From Mycolicibacterium tusciae JS617 (lineage in GTDB: Bacteria; Actinomycetota; Actinomycetes; Mycobacteriales; Mycobacteriaceae), in the NCBI RefSeq assembly GCF_000243415.2, contig NZ_KI912270.1, positions 3,782,001 to 3,846,000 of the forward strand: a stretch of DNA of 64,000 nucleotides. The letters run 5' to 3'. Shown one piece after another: positions 1 through 7,897 of the stretch (the first letter of the stretch is position 1; the number at the start of each line of letters is the position of its first letter). The notes under the pieces are model-generated. The model saw nothing but the letters and a program-made list of their open reading frames with translations, was not told where the DNA came from and searched no databases. A program made the translations under genes and the position numbers.

Positions 1-263
1 TGGGCATCCAGGATGCCGTCGCACTGGGCGATGCGCTGGCCGCCGTCCTGGACGGTGCGCCGGAAAATGTGCTGGACGACTACAGCGCCGTTCGCCGCCC
101 GATCGCCAAAGATGTTGTGAGGATGACCGATCGGCTCACCCGGCTGGCCACGCTGCCGCGCGCGGCACGCCCGATTCGCAACGCCGTGATCGGCCTGCTC
201 GGGCGGGTGCCTGCGATTCGGCTGACGCTGGCCCGCAAGCTCAGCGGTCTGGTGTACCGCTGA
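1..263 (+). CDS. FAD-dependent monooxygenase, C-terminal fragment (5' end outside window)
   Basis: The reading frame is open from base 3 and stops at 261-263. The first residues read GIQDAVALGDALAAVL, the C-terminal FAD-contact helix (GIQDA) of the PHBH/UbiH-like flavin monooxygenases. This is followed by the family's usual 'DDYSAVRRPIAKDVV' arginine-containing helix. Only about 86 residues are visible, so substrate and length cannot be judged. The last 23 bases overlap the end of the convergent gene on the minus strand. The family call rests on this one motif and its position near the C-terminus. Confidence 0.7.
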   Translation, partial: GIQDAVALGDALAAVLDGAPENVLDDYSAVRRPIAKDVVRMTDRLTRLATLPRAARPIRNAVIGLLGRVPAIRLTLARKLSGLVYR

Positions 264-642
264 ACTCCACGGCGCGGCCGCGGCTGCCGACGTACAGCGC
301 GGCGGTCGCGGCGACGACCTCCACGAGTGCCAGCAGCGTCGCCACCGCCATCAGCGTCGACGACGGTGGCGCCTCTGCGTTTCCAGGGCCGTGGTGATGC
401 GTGGGGCCGGGCAGGTGCAGCGCGATCATCGCGATGTTCATCAGGGCGACGACCACCCAGGCCCGCGCCGTACCGTCACGCCACAGTTCGCGTGCGCAGT
501 ACAGGCACGCCACGATCATCGTCGCGAGTAGACCGGCCACGATCACGCTGGACGCGTGGCCCAGCATCGCCGCGTGTAGTCCCGCCGACGCGGTCGCGAG
601 CACCGCGCACGTCCGTCGTGCCACCGTCGATGCAGACGTCAT
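241..642 (-). CDS. small four-helix membrane protein, function unknown
   Basis: This 133-residue protein is almost entirely hydrophobic. About four membrane segments are visible, near residues 10-28, 31-48, 60-78 and 95-118, with a His-rich loop (PTHHHGPG) between the third and fourth. No catalytic motif is visible and I do not recognise a named family. The start is ATG at 642. It lies 30 bp downstream of the acyl-CoA synthetase on the same strand, so the two may be cotranscribed. Its 3' end overlaps the convergent monooxygenase by 23 bp. Confidence 0.6.
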   Translation of the reverse strand: MTSASTVARRTCAVLATASAGLHAAMLGHASSVIVAGLLATMIVACLYCARELWRDGTARAWVVVALMNIAMIALHLPGPTHHHGPGNAEAPPSSTLMAVATLLALVEVVAATAALYVGSRGRAVEFSGTPDR

Positions 643-672
643 GTAGATAGAGACTCCGGCGAGCGTCAGAAT

Positions 673-2301
673 TCATCCTTCCGCGGAGTCGAGGCCGAGA
701 AGTTTGACGGTTTCGGCTCGCATTTCGACTTTGCGCACCTTGCCGGTAACGGTCATCGGGAACTCGTCGACGACGTGGACATAGCGCGGGATCTTGTAGT
801 GAGCCAGCTTGCCGGTGGCGAAGTCGCGCAGGGCCCGCGCGTCGACCGGGCCCTTTCCCGGCTTCATCCGCACCCACGCACAGATCTCCTCGCCGTACTT
901 CTCGTCGGGGACACCGATGACCTGCGCGTCGTCGACATCCGGATGGGTGTACAGGAACTCCTCGATCTCGCGCGGATAGATGTTCTCGCCGCCTCGGATC
1001 ACCATGTCCTTGATGCGGCCCACGATGTTGCAGTAACCGTCGTCGCGCATGACGGCGAGATCGCCGGTGTGCATCCAGCCGTCGTCGTCGATCGACTCCG
1101 CCGTCTTGGCCTCGTCCTCCCAGTAGCCGATCATCACCGAGTAACCGCGCGTGCAGAATTCGCCGGTCTGCCCGCGTTCGACGACCTCGCCCGTTTCGGC
1201 GTCGACGATCTTGATCTCGACGTGCGGGTGCGCCCGGCCGATCGAACTGGTGCGCCGTTCGAGGTCGTCGTCGATGCGCGTCTGACACGACACCGGCGAC
1301 GTCTCGGTCATCCCGTATGCGATGGCGAGCTCCGAGGCGTTCATGTCGCTGACGCAGCGCTTCATGACCTCGACGGGACAGACCGATCCGGCCATGACGC
1401 CCGTGCGCAGCGACGACAGGTCGCGCTGCGCGAGGTCGGGCTGACCGAGCATCGCGATGAACATGGTTGGCACTCCGTAAACGCCCGTGCACCTTTCTTT
1501 TTCGATGGCATCCAGGGTCAGTGCCGGATCGAAGGCCGGCGCTGGGATCACCATGGTGGCGCCGTGACTAGTGCACCCCAGATTTCCCATCACCATGCCG
1601 AAGCAGTGATAGAACGGGACCGGGATACACAGTCGGTCGGTGGGTCCGAAGTTGATGAGTTCGGTGGTGAAGTACCCGTTGTTGAGGATGTTGCAATGTG
1701 AGAGCGTGGCGCCTTTGGGGAAACCGGTTGTGCCCGAGGTGTATTGGATGTTGATCGGCTGGTGGTGATCCAGCGAATTCATCCTGGCACGTAGATCGTC
1801 GGCGGCGACGGCGTCTGTCCTCTCGATGAGATCGCGCCAGTCGTCGGTACCGAGGTAGAGCACTTCCTGCAGTTGCGGCGTCTCGGCCCGCACGTCGTCG
1901 ACCATGCTCACGTAGTCCGACGTCTTGAACGACGTGGCGGAGAACAGCGTGCGGATCCCCGACTGCTTCAGCACGTAGGCCAGTTCGTGCGTGCGATAGG
2001 CCGGATTGATGTTGACCAGGATCGCGCCGATCTTCGCGGTCGCGTACTGCACGATCGTCCACTCGGGGCAATTGGGTGCCCAGATTCCGACGCGTTCACC
2101 GCGGTCGATGCCCAGCGCCATGAGACCCCGCGCGACCACGTCGACGTCATCGTTGAGTTCGGCATACGTCCACCGCCGACCGCTGGCCATATCGACCAGC
2201 GCGTCCCCGGCGGGATTGGCTGCGACCGTGCGTTCGAAATTCGCGCCGATGGTCTCCTCGAGAATCGGGGTGTCGGTCGGGCCCGCGTCTTGGGACTTCA
2301 T
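673..2301 (-). CDS. AMP-binding fatty-acyl-CoA synthetase (FadD type)
   Basis: The 542-residue protein belongs to the ANL superfamily, which activates a carboxylate with ATP to an acyl-AMP and transfers it to CoA. The P-loop YTSGTTGFPKG is at residues 187-197. The hinge motif (HTGDLAVMRDDGY) and the following GRIKDMVIRGGENIYP segment lie near 405-440. The catalytic-lysine motif TGKVRK is near the C-terminus. Length fits a medium/long-chain synthetase and all core motifs are intact. Substrate chain length cannot be read from sequence. It is transcribed away from the epoxide hydrolase, with about 100 bp between the two starts. It resembles FadD35-like mycobacterial enzymes, but I do not assign the symbol. 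Confidence 0.9.
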   Translation of the reverse strand: MKSQDAGPTDTPILEETIGANFERTVAANPAGDALVDMASGRRWTYAELNDDVDVVARGLMALGIDRGERVGIWAPNCPEWTIVQYATAKIGAILVNINPAYRTHELAYVLKQSGIRTLFSATSFKTSDYVSMVDDVRAETPQLQEVLYLGTDDWRDLIERTDAVAADDLRARMNSLDHHQPINIQYTSGTTGFPKGATLSHCNILNNGYFTTELINFGPTDRLCIPVPFYHCFGMVMGNLGCTSHGATMVIPAPAFDPALTLDAIEKERCTGVYGVPTMFIAMLGQPDLAQRDLSSLRTGVMAGSVCPVEVMKRCVSDMNASELAIAYGMTETSPVSCQTRIDDDLERRTSSIGRAHPHVEIKIVDAETGEVVERGQTGEFCTRGYSVMIGYWEDEAKTAESIDDDGWMHTGDLAVMRDDGYCNIVGRIKDMVIRGGENIYPREIEEFLYTHPDVDDAQVIGVPDEKYGEEICAWVRMKPGKGPVDARALRDFATGKLAHYKIPRYVHVVDEFPMTVTGKVRKVEMRAETVKLLGLDSAEG

Positions 2302-2400
2302 CGCCCCATCGTCGCGTCGAAACTGCGCACAGATCGCGAATCAGTGGAAATTCCCGCACCCCCCGCAGTCTCGGCGGCGATCTCGGTAAGGATGGGGGCC

Positions 2401-3534
2401 ATGGGCCAGATCACTCCGTTTCGCATCGCGGTACCCGACGCCGATCTCGACGACCTGCGGGCCAGGCTGGCCCGCACCCGCTGGCCGGAGGCCGAATGCG
2501 TCGACGACTGGACCCAGGGCATCCCGCTGGCCTACACCCGCGAACTGGCAGATTACTGGGCCAACGACTACGACTGGCGCGCACGCGAAGAAGCGCTCAA
2601 CCGCTTCGACCACTTCACCACCGAAATCGACGGTCTCGACATCCATTTCATCCATCAGCGATCCGAGTCCGAAAATGCCTTCCCGTTGCTGATCACCCAC
2701 GGCTGGCCCGGGTCGATCGTCGAGTTCGGAAAGGTCATCGAGCCGCTCACCGCTCTCGGATTCGACGTCGTGTGCCCGTCGCTGCCTGGATACGGCTTCT
2801 CCGCCAAGCCCACCGGCACGGGCTGGGGCATCGAGAAGATCGCGGCAGCGTGGGACACCCTGATGGGCAGGCTCGGCTACGAGCGCTTCGGCGCGCAGGG
2901 CGGTGACTGGGGCGCAGCCGTGACGACGCAGATCGGGCGTAACGCGGGGCCCCGGAGCCGCTCCGGCGGCGACATCAGCGGATGCGTGGGGATTCACCTG
3001 AACATGCCGCTCGGCTTCCCGCCCGGCAAACTCGAGAATCCGACCGAGGCCGAGAAGCAGGCGCTCGAGCGCGGGCAGTACTACCAGAAGTGGGATTCGG
3101 GCTACTCCAAACAGCAGTCGACCCGACCGCAGACCCTCGGCTACGGGCTGGTGGACTCCCCCGTCGGCCAGCTGGCGTGGATCGTCGAGAAGTTCTGGTC
3201 GTGGACCGACAGCGGCGGCGACCCGCAGAACGTGCTGACCCGCGACGAGATGCTGGACAACGTGATGCTGTACTGGCTGACGGCCTCGGCGGCGTCGTCG
3301 GCCCGCCTGTACTGGGAAAGCTTCAATGCATTCGGCAGCTTCGACCGCGTCGAACTGCCGACCGGCATCGCCGCGTTCCCCAGAGAGATCCTCAAGGCGC
3401 CGCGTAGTTGGTGCGAGGCCGGGTACAACATCACCCATTGGACGGACATGCCGCGGGGTGGCCACTTCGCGGCGTTCGAACAGCCGGAGCTGTTCGTCGA
3501 GGACGTGGGAAAGTTCTTCAGCACCCTGCGGTAG
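2401..3534 (+). CDS. epoxide hydrolase, EHN-type alpha/beta-hydrolase
   Basis: The N-terminal 'epoxide hydrolase N-terminus' domain occupies about residues 1-105, followed by the alpha/beta-hydrolase core. The oxyanion motif HGWPG is at 100-104. The nucleophile aspartate is D169 in QGGDWGA. The catalytic histidine is probably H355 in GGHFAAFEQPE. The protein would be 377 residues from ATG 2401; another in-frame ATG lies at 2392. I chose 2401 because GGTAAGG sits at a usable distance upstream. The segment before GIHLNMPL (about 2940-2990) departs from the usual family sequence. The stop is 8 bp before the next gene, so an operon is likely. It adds water to an epoxide; the natural substrate is unknown. 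Confidence 0.88.
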   Translation: MGQITPFRIAVPDADLDDLRARLARTRWPEAECVDDWTQGIPLAYTRELADYWANDYDWRAREEALNRFDHFTTEIDGLDIHFIHQRSESENAFPLLITHGWPGSIVEFGKVIEPLTALGFDVVCPSLPGYGFSAKPTGTGWGIEKIAAAWDTLMGRLGYERFGAQGGDWGAAVTTQIGRNAGPRSRSGGDISGCVGIHLNMPLGFPPGKLENPTEAEKQALERGQYYQKWDSGYSKQQSTRPQTLGYGLVDSPVGQLAWIVEKFWSWTDSGGDPQNVLTRDEMLDNVMLYWLTASAASSARLYWESFNAFGSFDRVELPTGIAAFPREILKAPRSWCEAGYNITHWTDMPRGGHFAAFEQPELFVEDVGKFFSTLR

Positions 3535-3542
3535 GAGACTTC

Positions 3543-4919
3543 ATGCGGACGATCGACGCCGACTACCTCGTCGTCGGCGCGGGCGCGATGGGGCTCGCTT
3601 TCACCGACACGTTGGTGGCCGAATCCGACGCCACGGTCGTGGTGGTCGATCGCAACGACCAGCCGGGGGGCCACTGGACGACGGCCTATCCGTTCGTGCG
3701 GCTCCATCAGCCGTCGGCCTACTACGGAGTGAACTCGCGGAGTCTGGGCTCCGACACGATCGACCACGGCGGCCTCAACGCCGGCTACTACGAGTTGGCC
3801 AGCGGCGCCGAGGTCTGCGCGTACTTCGACGCGGTGATGCGTCAACACCTCCTGCCGACGGGTCGCGTGACGTACCTGCCGATGAGTGAGTACCTCGGGG
3901 ACGGGCGGGTGCGCACGTTCGGCGGCGACGACATCGCAGTGAACGCGGGGCGGGTCGTCACCACCCACGTCGAGATCATTGTGCCGTCGATGCGGGGACC
4001 GTCCTATGCCGTCGCCCCCGGCGTCGAATGCGTCCCGCCCAATGACCTGCCGCGCATCCGCGACGCCCGCGACAGATACGTGATCGTCGGCGCAGGCAAG
4101 ACCGGCATGGACGCGTGCGTATGGCTGCTGCGCCATGGTGTCTCGCCGGAACGGTTGACATGGATCAAACCCCGCGACTCGTGGATTCTGGATCGCGCCG
4201 CAGTTCAGCCGGGATCGCAGTTCGCCAAGCGCGTGCTGCGCGACTTCTCCGCCCAGCTCAACGCGGTGCTGGAGGCCGAATCGTTTCCCGATCTGTTCGC
4301 CCGGTTGGAGGCCAAAGGCTGTCTGATGCGTATCGACCAGTCGATCGATCCGACAATGTACCGGTGCGCGATCCTGTCGCAAGCCGAAACCGAGCAGTTG
4401 CGACGCATCTCCGATGTCGTGCGGATGGGCCATGTCCAGTCGATCGAGCCGGGCCGGATCACGCTCGAGGGCGGCACCCGCGACGTCGACGGGTCAGCAC
4501 TCTACATCGACTGCAGCGCAGATGGTTTCGCACGCATCGAACCTACGACGGTGTTCACTGATGAGCGCATCGCCCTGCAGGCGGTGCGGACCTGCCAACC
4601 CGCTTTCAGCGCCGCCGTCATCGGCCACGTCGAAGCGACATACTCCGATGACGAGACGAAGAACGCGTACTGCAACCCCGTGCCCTATCCGTCGGACCCG
4701 ATCGACTGGCTACGGATGATGCTGGCGTTCAACAAGAACCAACTGCAATGGTTCACCGATCCGGACATGATGGCATGGGTTGACGCTTCCCGCCTCAACG
4801 TCTTGCACCATGTCTCCGCAGGCGTCAGCGAGCGGGCCCGCGAGAAGATCATCTCCGTACTGAACTCCAATATGCCCATCATCAACGACAAGCTGGAAAC
4901 GCTGGTGGCGCAGGCCTGA
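3543..4919 (+). CDS. FAD/NAD(P)-binding flavoprotein oxidoreductase
   Basis: This 458-residue protein has two dinucleotide-binding folds: GAGAMG at residues 12-17 for FAD and GAGKTG at 183-188 for NAD(P). An acidic strand end (VVVVDRNDQPGGHW) follows the first, as in flavin monooxygenases and related NAD(P)/FAD proteins. The start ATG 3543 has an AGGAG ribosome site that overlaps the stop codon of the epoxide hydrolase, so the pair is very probably cotranscribed and coupled. I do not see the FxGxxxHxxxW Baeyer-Villiger fingerprint, so the precise subclass is open. Pairing with an epoxide hydrolase suggests oxidation/hydrolysis of a lipid or xenobiotic, but that is inference. Confidence 0.8.
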   Translation: MRTIDADYLVVGAGAMGLAFTDTLVAESDATVVVVDRNDQPGGHWTTAYPFVRLHQPSAYYGVNSRSLGSDTIDHGGLNAGYYELASGAEVCAYFDAVMRQHLLPTGRVTYLPMSEYLGDGRVRTFGGDDIAVNAGRVVTTHVEIIVPSMRGPSYAVAPGVECVPPNDLPRIRDARDRYVIVGAGKTGMDACVWLLRHGVSPERLTWIKPRDSWILDRAAVQPGSQFAKRVLRDFSAQLNAVLEAESFPDLFARLEAKGCLMRIDQSIDPTMYRCAILSQAETEQLRRISDVVRMGHVQSIEPGRITLEGGTRDVDGSALYIDCSADGFARIEPTTVFTDERIALQAVRTCQPAFSAAVIGHVEATYSDDETKNAYCNPVPYPSDPIDWLRMMLAFNKNQLQWFTDPDMMAWVDASRLNVLHHVSAGVSERAREKIISVLNSNMPIINDKLETLVAQA

Positions 4920-4955
4920 GATGCGCCGCGGCACAGACCAGTGGCCTATCGCAGT

Positions 4956-6041
4956 TCAGTTCGCGTAGGGGTCGGCGTTCCCGGCGACCGTGACCTCCCC
5001 GCCGTCCGCCGCGTCGGCGGGCAGTAGCGGCGGGATACCGTACGTCCACCGCAGTTCCTCGAGGTCGCGTTCGGCGGCGGCGAAAAAGTCCCAGTCCGCG
5101 GAGAGCACGTCGGTGGCGGTGGCTTCGCCGCGCTGCCACGCGATGAGGAACTTCGTCGGGTCCAGCGCGCTCTGCTGCTCCCCGATTCCGTTCACGTCGT
5201 GACCGACGTGCCATTCGAAGATCACCGGCAGGATGTGCGCACGTAGGCCATCACGGCGGTGCATAGCGCCAGTGAACGTGCTGACCAGCAGCTCGCCCTG
5301 GATCGATGTGCTGTATCCGGTCAGGACATGCAGGCCGTCATGAGGAACCGCGAAGAAGCTTGTGAACGCCTGCTTTTCGCCAGGAAATGCGAACCCGTGC
5401 TTGCGGAAGTGCGCCCAGAACTGGTGGCCGTAACTGTTTTTCGGCAGCTGTTCGAGCGCCAGGAAACGCTCGGCAAGCCGCTTGTCGTCATCTGTCTGCG
5501 CCTCGTAGGGTTGCATCGGCTTGAGCGTGTCGTCGGGGTTGGCCCAGCCCGGAAACGTCGAAATGTTGCGCCGGGTCATGTCGGCCATTGCCCACGCCAG
5601 GTGCCCGCGCGCGACTTGGAGCAGCTCGCGCACCCAACCGTCGCGCACATGCATGGCGTGCGCGTACTCGACGACGCGGCGCAGCCGTGCCGAGTCTATC
5701 TGGCCGTCGGCCAGCGACGCGCACGCGATGAGCGCGGCGGCGTGCTCGGCGAGCTCGGCGTCGCCACCGACCGCGCGGGCCAGCTCCTGCGGTTCGATCC
5801 GCGGCAGATCCGCCGGCGTGACGTCGACGGGTGGAATGAACAACAGCCGTCCGGCCGCGACGACCACGCCGTTCCCGCGGTCCGATCGCGGATCCGTCGC
5901 GACCAGCACCTGTTGCACGACCTGATGCGCGGCGGCCAGAATCGCGTAAGCCTGGTCCTCGGTGGCGCTTTCGAACATCGGCCATTCGTACCACGCCGAT
6001 ACCGGACTCAGACCGCGAACTAGGCCAGCGATTCTTCCCAT
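4956..6041 (-). CDS. TerB-like plus COQ4-motif protein of unknown role
   Basis: About residues 90-135 (ELAEHAAALIACASLADGQID and following) look like the helical TerB fold. Residues 234-250 read HDGLH, then 11 residues, then E, matching the zinc-binding HDxxH-x11-E signature of the ubiquinone-pathway protein COQ4 (H234, D235, H238, E250). The rest is helical with several conserved-looking His residues (HVGHD near 278-282). Start ATG 6041 overlaps the upstream ABC gene by 22 bp; ATG 5978 (MFESAT) is equally possible, and neither has a clear ribosome site. It is the last gene of the three-ABC operon. Mycobacteria use menaquinone, so a COQ4 function in ubiquinone synthesis is not expected; its actual role is unknown. 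Confidence 0.7.
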   Translation of the reverse strand: MGRIAGLVRGLSPVSAWYEWPMFESATEDQAYAILAAAHQVVQQVLVATDPRSDRGNGVVVAAGRLLFIPPVDVTPADLPRIEPQELARAVGGDAELAEHAAALIACASLADGQIDSARLRRVVEYAHAMHVRDGWVRELLQVARGHLAWAMADMTRRNISTFPGWANPDDTLKPMQPYEAQTDDDKRLAERFLALEQLPKNSYGHQFWAHFRKHGFAFPGEKQAFTSFFAVPHDGLHVLTGYSTSIQGELLVSTFTGAMHRRDGLRAHILPVIFEWHVGHDVNGIGEQQSALDPTKFLIAWQRGEATATDVLSADWDFFAAAERDLEELRWTYGIPPLLPADAADGGEVTVAGNADPYAN

Positions 6042-7897
6042 GCGCGGTGCAGCGCCGCGTACCGGCCGTCGGTGCGGCCGACCAGGTCTTCGGGCGTGCC
6101 GTCTTCGATGATGCGGCCGTGCTCGAGCACCAGCACCCGGTCGGCGACCTGCACCGTGGACAGCCGGTGCGCAATGACCAGTGCGGTCCGATCGGCCAGC
6201 ACCGTCTCCAGTGCGCGCTGCACCATCCGCTCGCTGGGGATGTCCAGCGAGGACGTCGCCTCGTCGAGGATCAGCACGGCAGGGTCGGCCAAAAAAGCCC
6301 TGGCGAAGGCGACCAATTGCCGCTGGCCTGCCGACAAGCGTCCGCCGCGCTTGGCGACGTCGGTGTCGTAGCCCTCGGGAAGCGCGTCGATGAAGCGGTC
6401 GGCGCCGACCGCTGCGGCCGCCGCGACGACCTCCTCGTCGGTCGCGTCAGGCCTGCCGAACCGGATGTTGTCGGCCACGGTGCCGTCGAACATGAAGTTC
6501 TCCTGCGTGACCATCACGACGTGGCGGCGCAGCTCGGTCTGCGCAAGGTCGCGTAGGTCGACACCGTCCAACGTCACCGAACCCGACGCCGGATCATAGA
6601 AGCGCGCAATGAGTTTCGCGATCGTCGTCTTCCCCGCGCCCGTGGTGCCCACGAGTGCGACGGTCTGGCCGGCGGGCACCGTGAAGTCCAGCTCCGGCAG
6701 AACGGGCCGCCCCTCGACGTAGGAGAACTGCACATCGTGGAACGCGACGTCACCGCGCACCGTGTCGAGCCTGACGGGCCGCTGCGGGTCACTGATCCCC
6801 GGTCGCTCGGCGAGCACGCCTGCCAGTTTCTCCAGTGCCGAGGAGGCCGACTGAAAGGTGTTGAAGAACTGCGAGATCTCCTGCATCGGCTCGAAGAACA
6901 TCCGCAGATAGAGCAGGAACGCCGCCAGCGTGCCGATAGTCATCTCGCCATGCAGCACCCGGTAGCCGCCGTAGAGCAGCACCACGCCGGTGGTGAGGTT
7001 GCCAACCAGTTTCACGCCGGGCATGAAAATCGCGAGCAACCGGAAGGTCTTCTCGTTGATCTCGCGGTAGTCGTCGGCGACGCTTTCGAAGATCTCTTGA
7101 TTGCGGGGTTCACGGCGGTACGCCTGCACGGCCTTGATACCCGTCATGGTCTCGACGAACTGCACGATCACCAGCGCGGCACTCTCACGGACCTTGCGGT
7201 AGATCTTGGCCGACTCGTTGCGGAACCACCAGACCAGCGCCACCAGGATGGGGAAGGCGGCCAGACACATCAGTCCGAGCCGAACATCCAGCGTCACAAG
7301 CAGAATGGACGTGCCGATCAGTGTGAGCGCCGCGGTGATCAGGCCGTCGAAGCCGGTCTCCAGCATGTCCTGGATGGCCTCGACGTCGTTGGTGGACCGG
7401 CTCACGACACGGCCCGAGGTGTAGCGATCGTGGAACTTGATGTCCAGTCGCTGGAAGTGCCGGAACACCCGGCGACGCAACTCCAGCAGGACCTTCTGCC
7501 CGACGCGGCCCGACCGCCGCAGGAAGAACAGTCTGCTGGTGGCCTGCACTCCCACCACCACGCCCATCGTCGCCACGACCATCATCAGGGTGTGCGCCGA
7601 GCCGCCGTCGATGATCGGTGGAATGCCGCGGTCGATACCTCGCTGGACCAGAAGCGGAACGGAAAGGCGCGCAGCGTTTCCCACCACGACGACGAGGGCG
7701 AGCAGCGCAAGGGTGCGGGTGTAGGGCCGCAGCAGCGAGCCCAGCAGCGCACGGGCCTCGCGGCGCCGCGGCAGGTTCTCGTCGATCGGCAGGTCGTCGC
7801 TGCGGTCCTCGTCGAACTTGCCGCGCCATTCGGTGACGGTCGACGGAGTCGGCCCATTAACCGCGGTCGACGGAGTCGGCCCATTGACCGTAGTCAT
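6020..7897 (-). CDS. ABC exporter half-transporter, catalytically competent subunit
   Basis: The protein is 625 residues: an N-terminal six-helix exporter membrane domain (about 55-350) and a nucleotide-binding domain. Visible motifs are Walker A GTTGAGKT at 417-424, Q-loop Q465, signature LSAGQ at 521-525, Walker B ending in catalytic E546 (ILDEATSSLD) and switch H577. The signature deviates from LSGGQ. Its start overlaps the upstream ABC gene's stop by 4 bp (ATGA, 7894-7897). With the upstream subunit's altered Walker B this fits a heterodimer with one consensus and one degenerate ATP site. The N-terminus contains an 8-residue phrase VNGPTPST twice, encoded by a 27-bp tandem duplication. 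The substrate is unknown. Confidence 0.93.
   Translation of the reverse strand: MTTVNGPTPSTAVNGPTPSTVTEWRGKFDEDRSDDLPIDENLPRRREARALLGSLLRPYTRTLALLALVVVVGNAARLSVPLLVQRGIDRGIPPIIDGGSAHTLMMVVATMGVVVGVQATSRLFFLRRSGRVGQKVLLELRRRVFRHFQRLDIKFHDRYTSGRVVSRSTNDVEAIQDMLETGFDGLITAALTLIGTSILLVTLDVRLGLMCLAAFPILVALVWWFRNESAKIYRKVRESAALVIVQFVETMTGIKAVQAYRREPRNQEIFESVADDYREINEKTFRLLAIFMPGVKLVGNLTTGVVLLYGGYRVLHGEMTIGTLAAFLLYLRMFFEPMQEISQFFNTFQSASSALEKLAGVLAERPGISDPQRPVRLDTVRGDVAFHDVQFSYVEGRPVLPELDFTVPAGQTVALVGTTGAGKTTIAKLIARFYDPASGSVTLDGVDLRDLAQTELRRHVVMVTQENFMFDGTVADNIRFGRPDATDEEVVAAAAAVGADRFIDALPEGYDTDVAKRGGRLSAGQRQLVAFARAFLADPAVLILDEATSSLDIPSERMVQRALETVLADRTALVIAHRLSTVQVADRVLVLEHGRIIEDGTPEDLVGRTDGRYAALHRAWEESLA
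7839..7892 (-). repeat. 27-bp tandem duplication in the 5' end of an ABC transporter gene
   Basis: Bases 7839-7865 and 7866-7892 are two adjacent copies of a 27-bp unit differing only at a few positions (for example ccattaacc versus ccattgacc). In the minus-strand reading frame they encode VNGPTPST twice within the first 20 residues, so the frame is kept. This looks like a slippage duplication in the unstructured cytoplasmic N-terminus. Confidence 0.9.

Noticed and set aside
2341..3465. A 374-residue minus-strand frame opposite the epoxide hydrolase
   Set aside because: The plus strand carries intact catalytic motifs and a ribosome site; the antisense frame has no recognisable fold.
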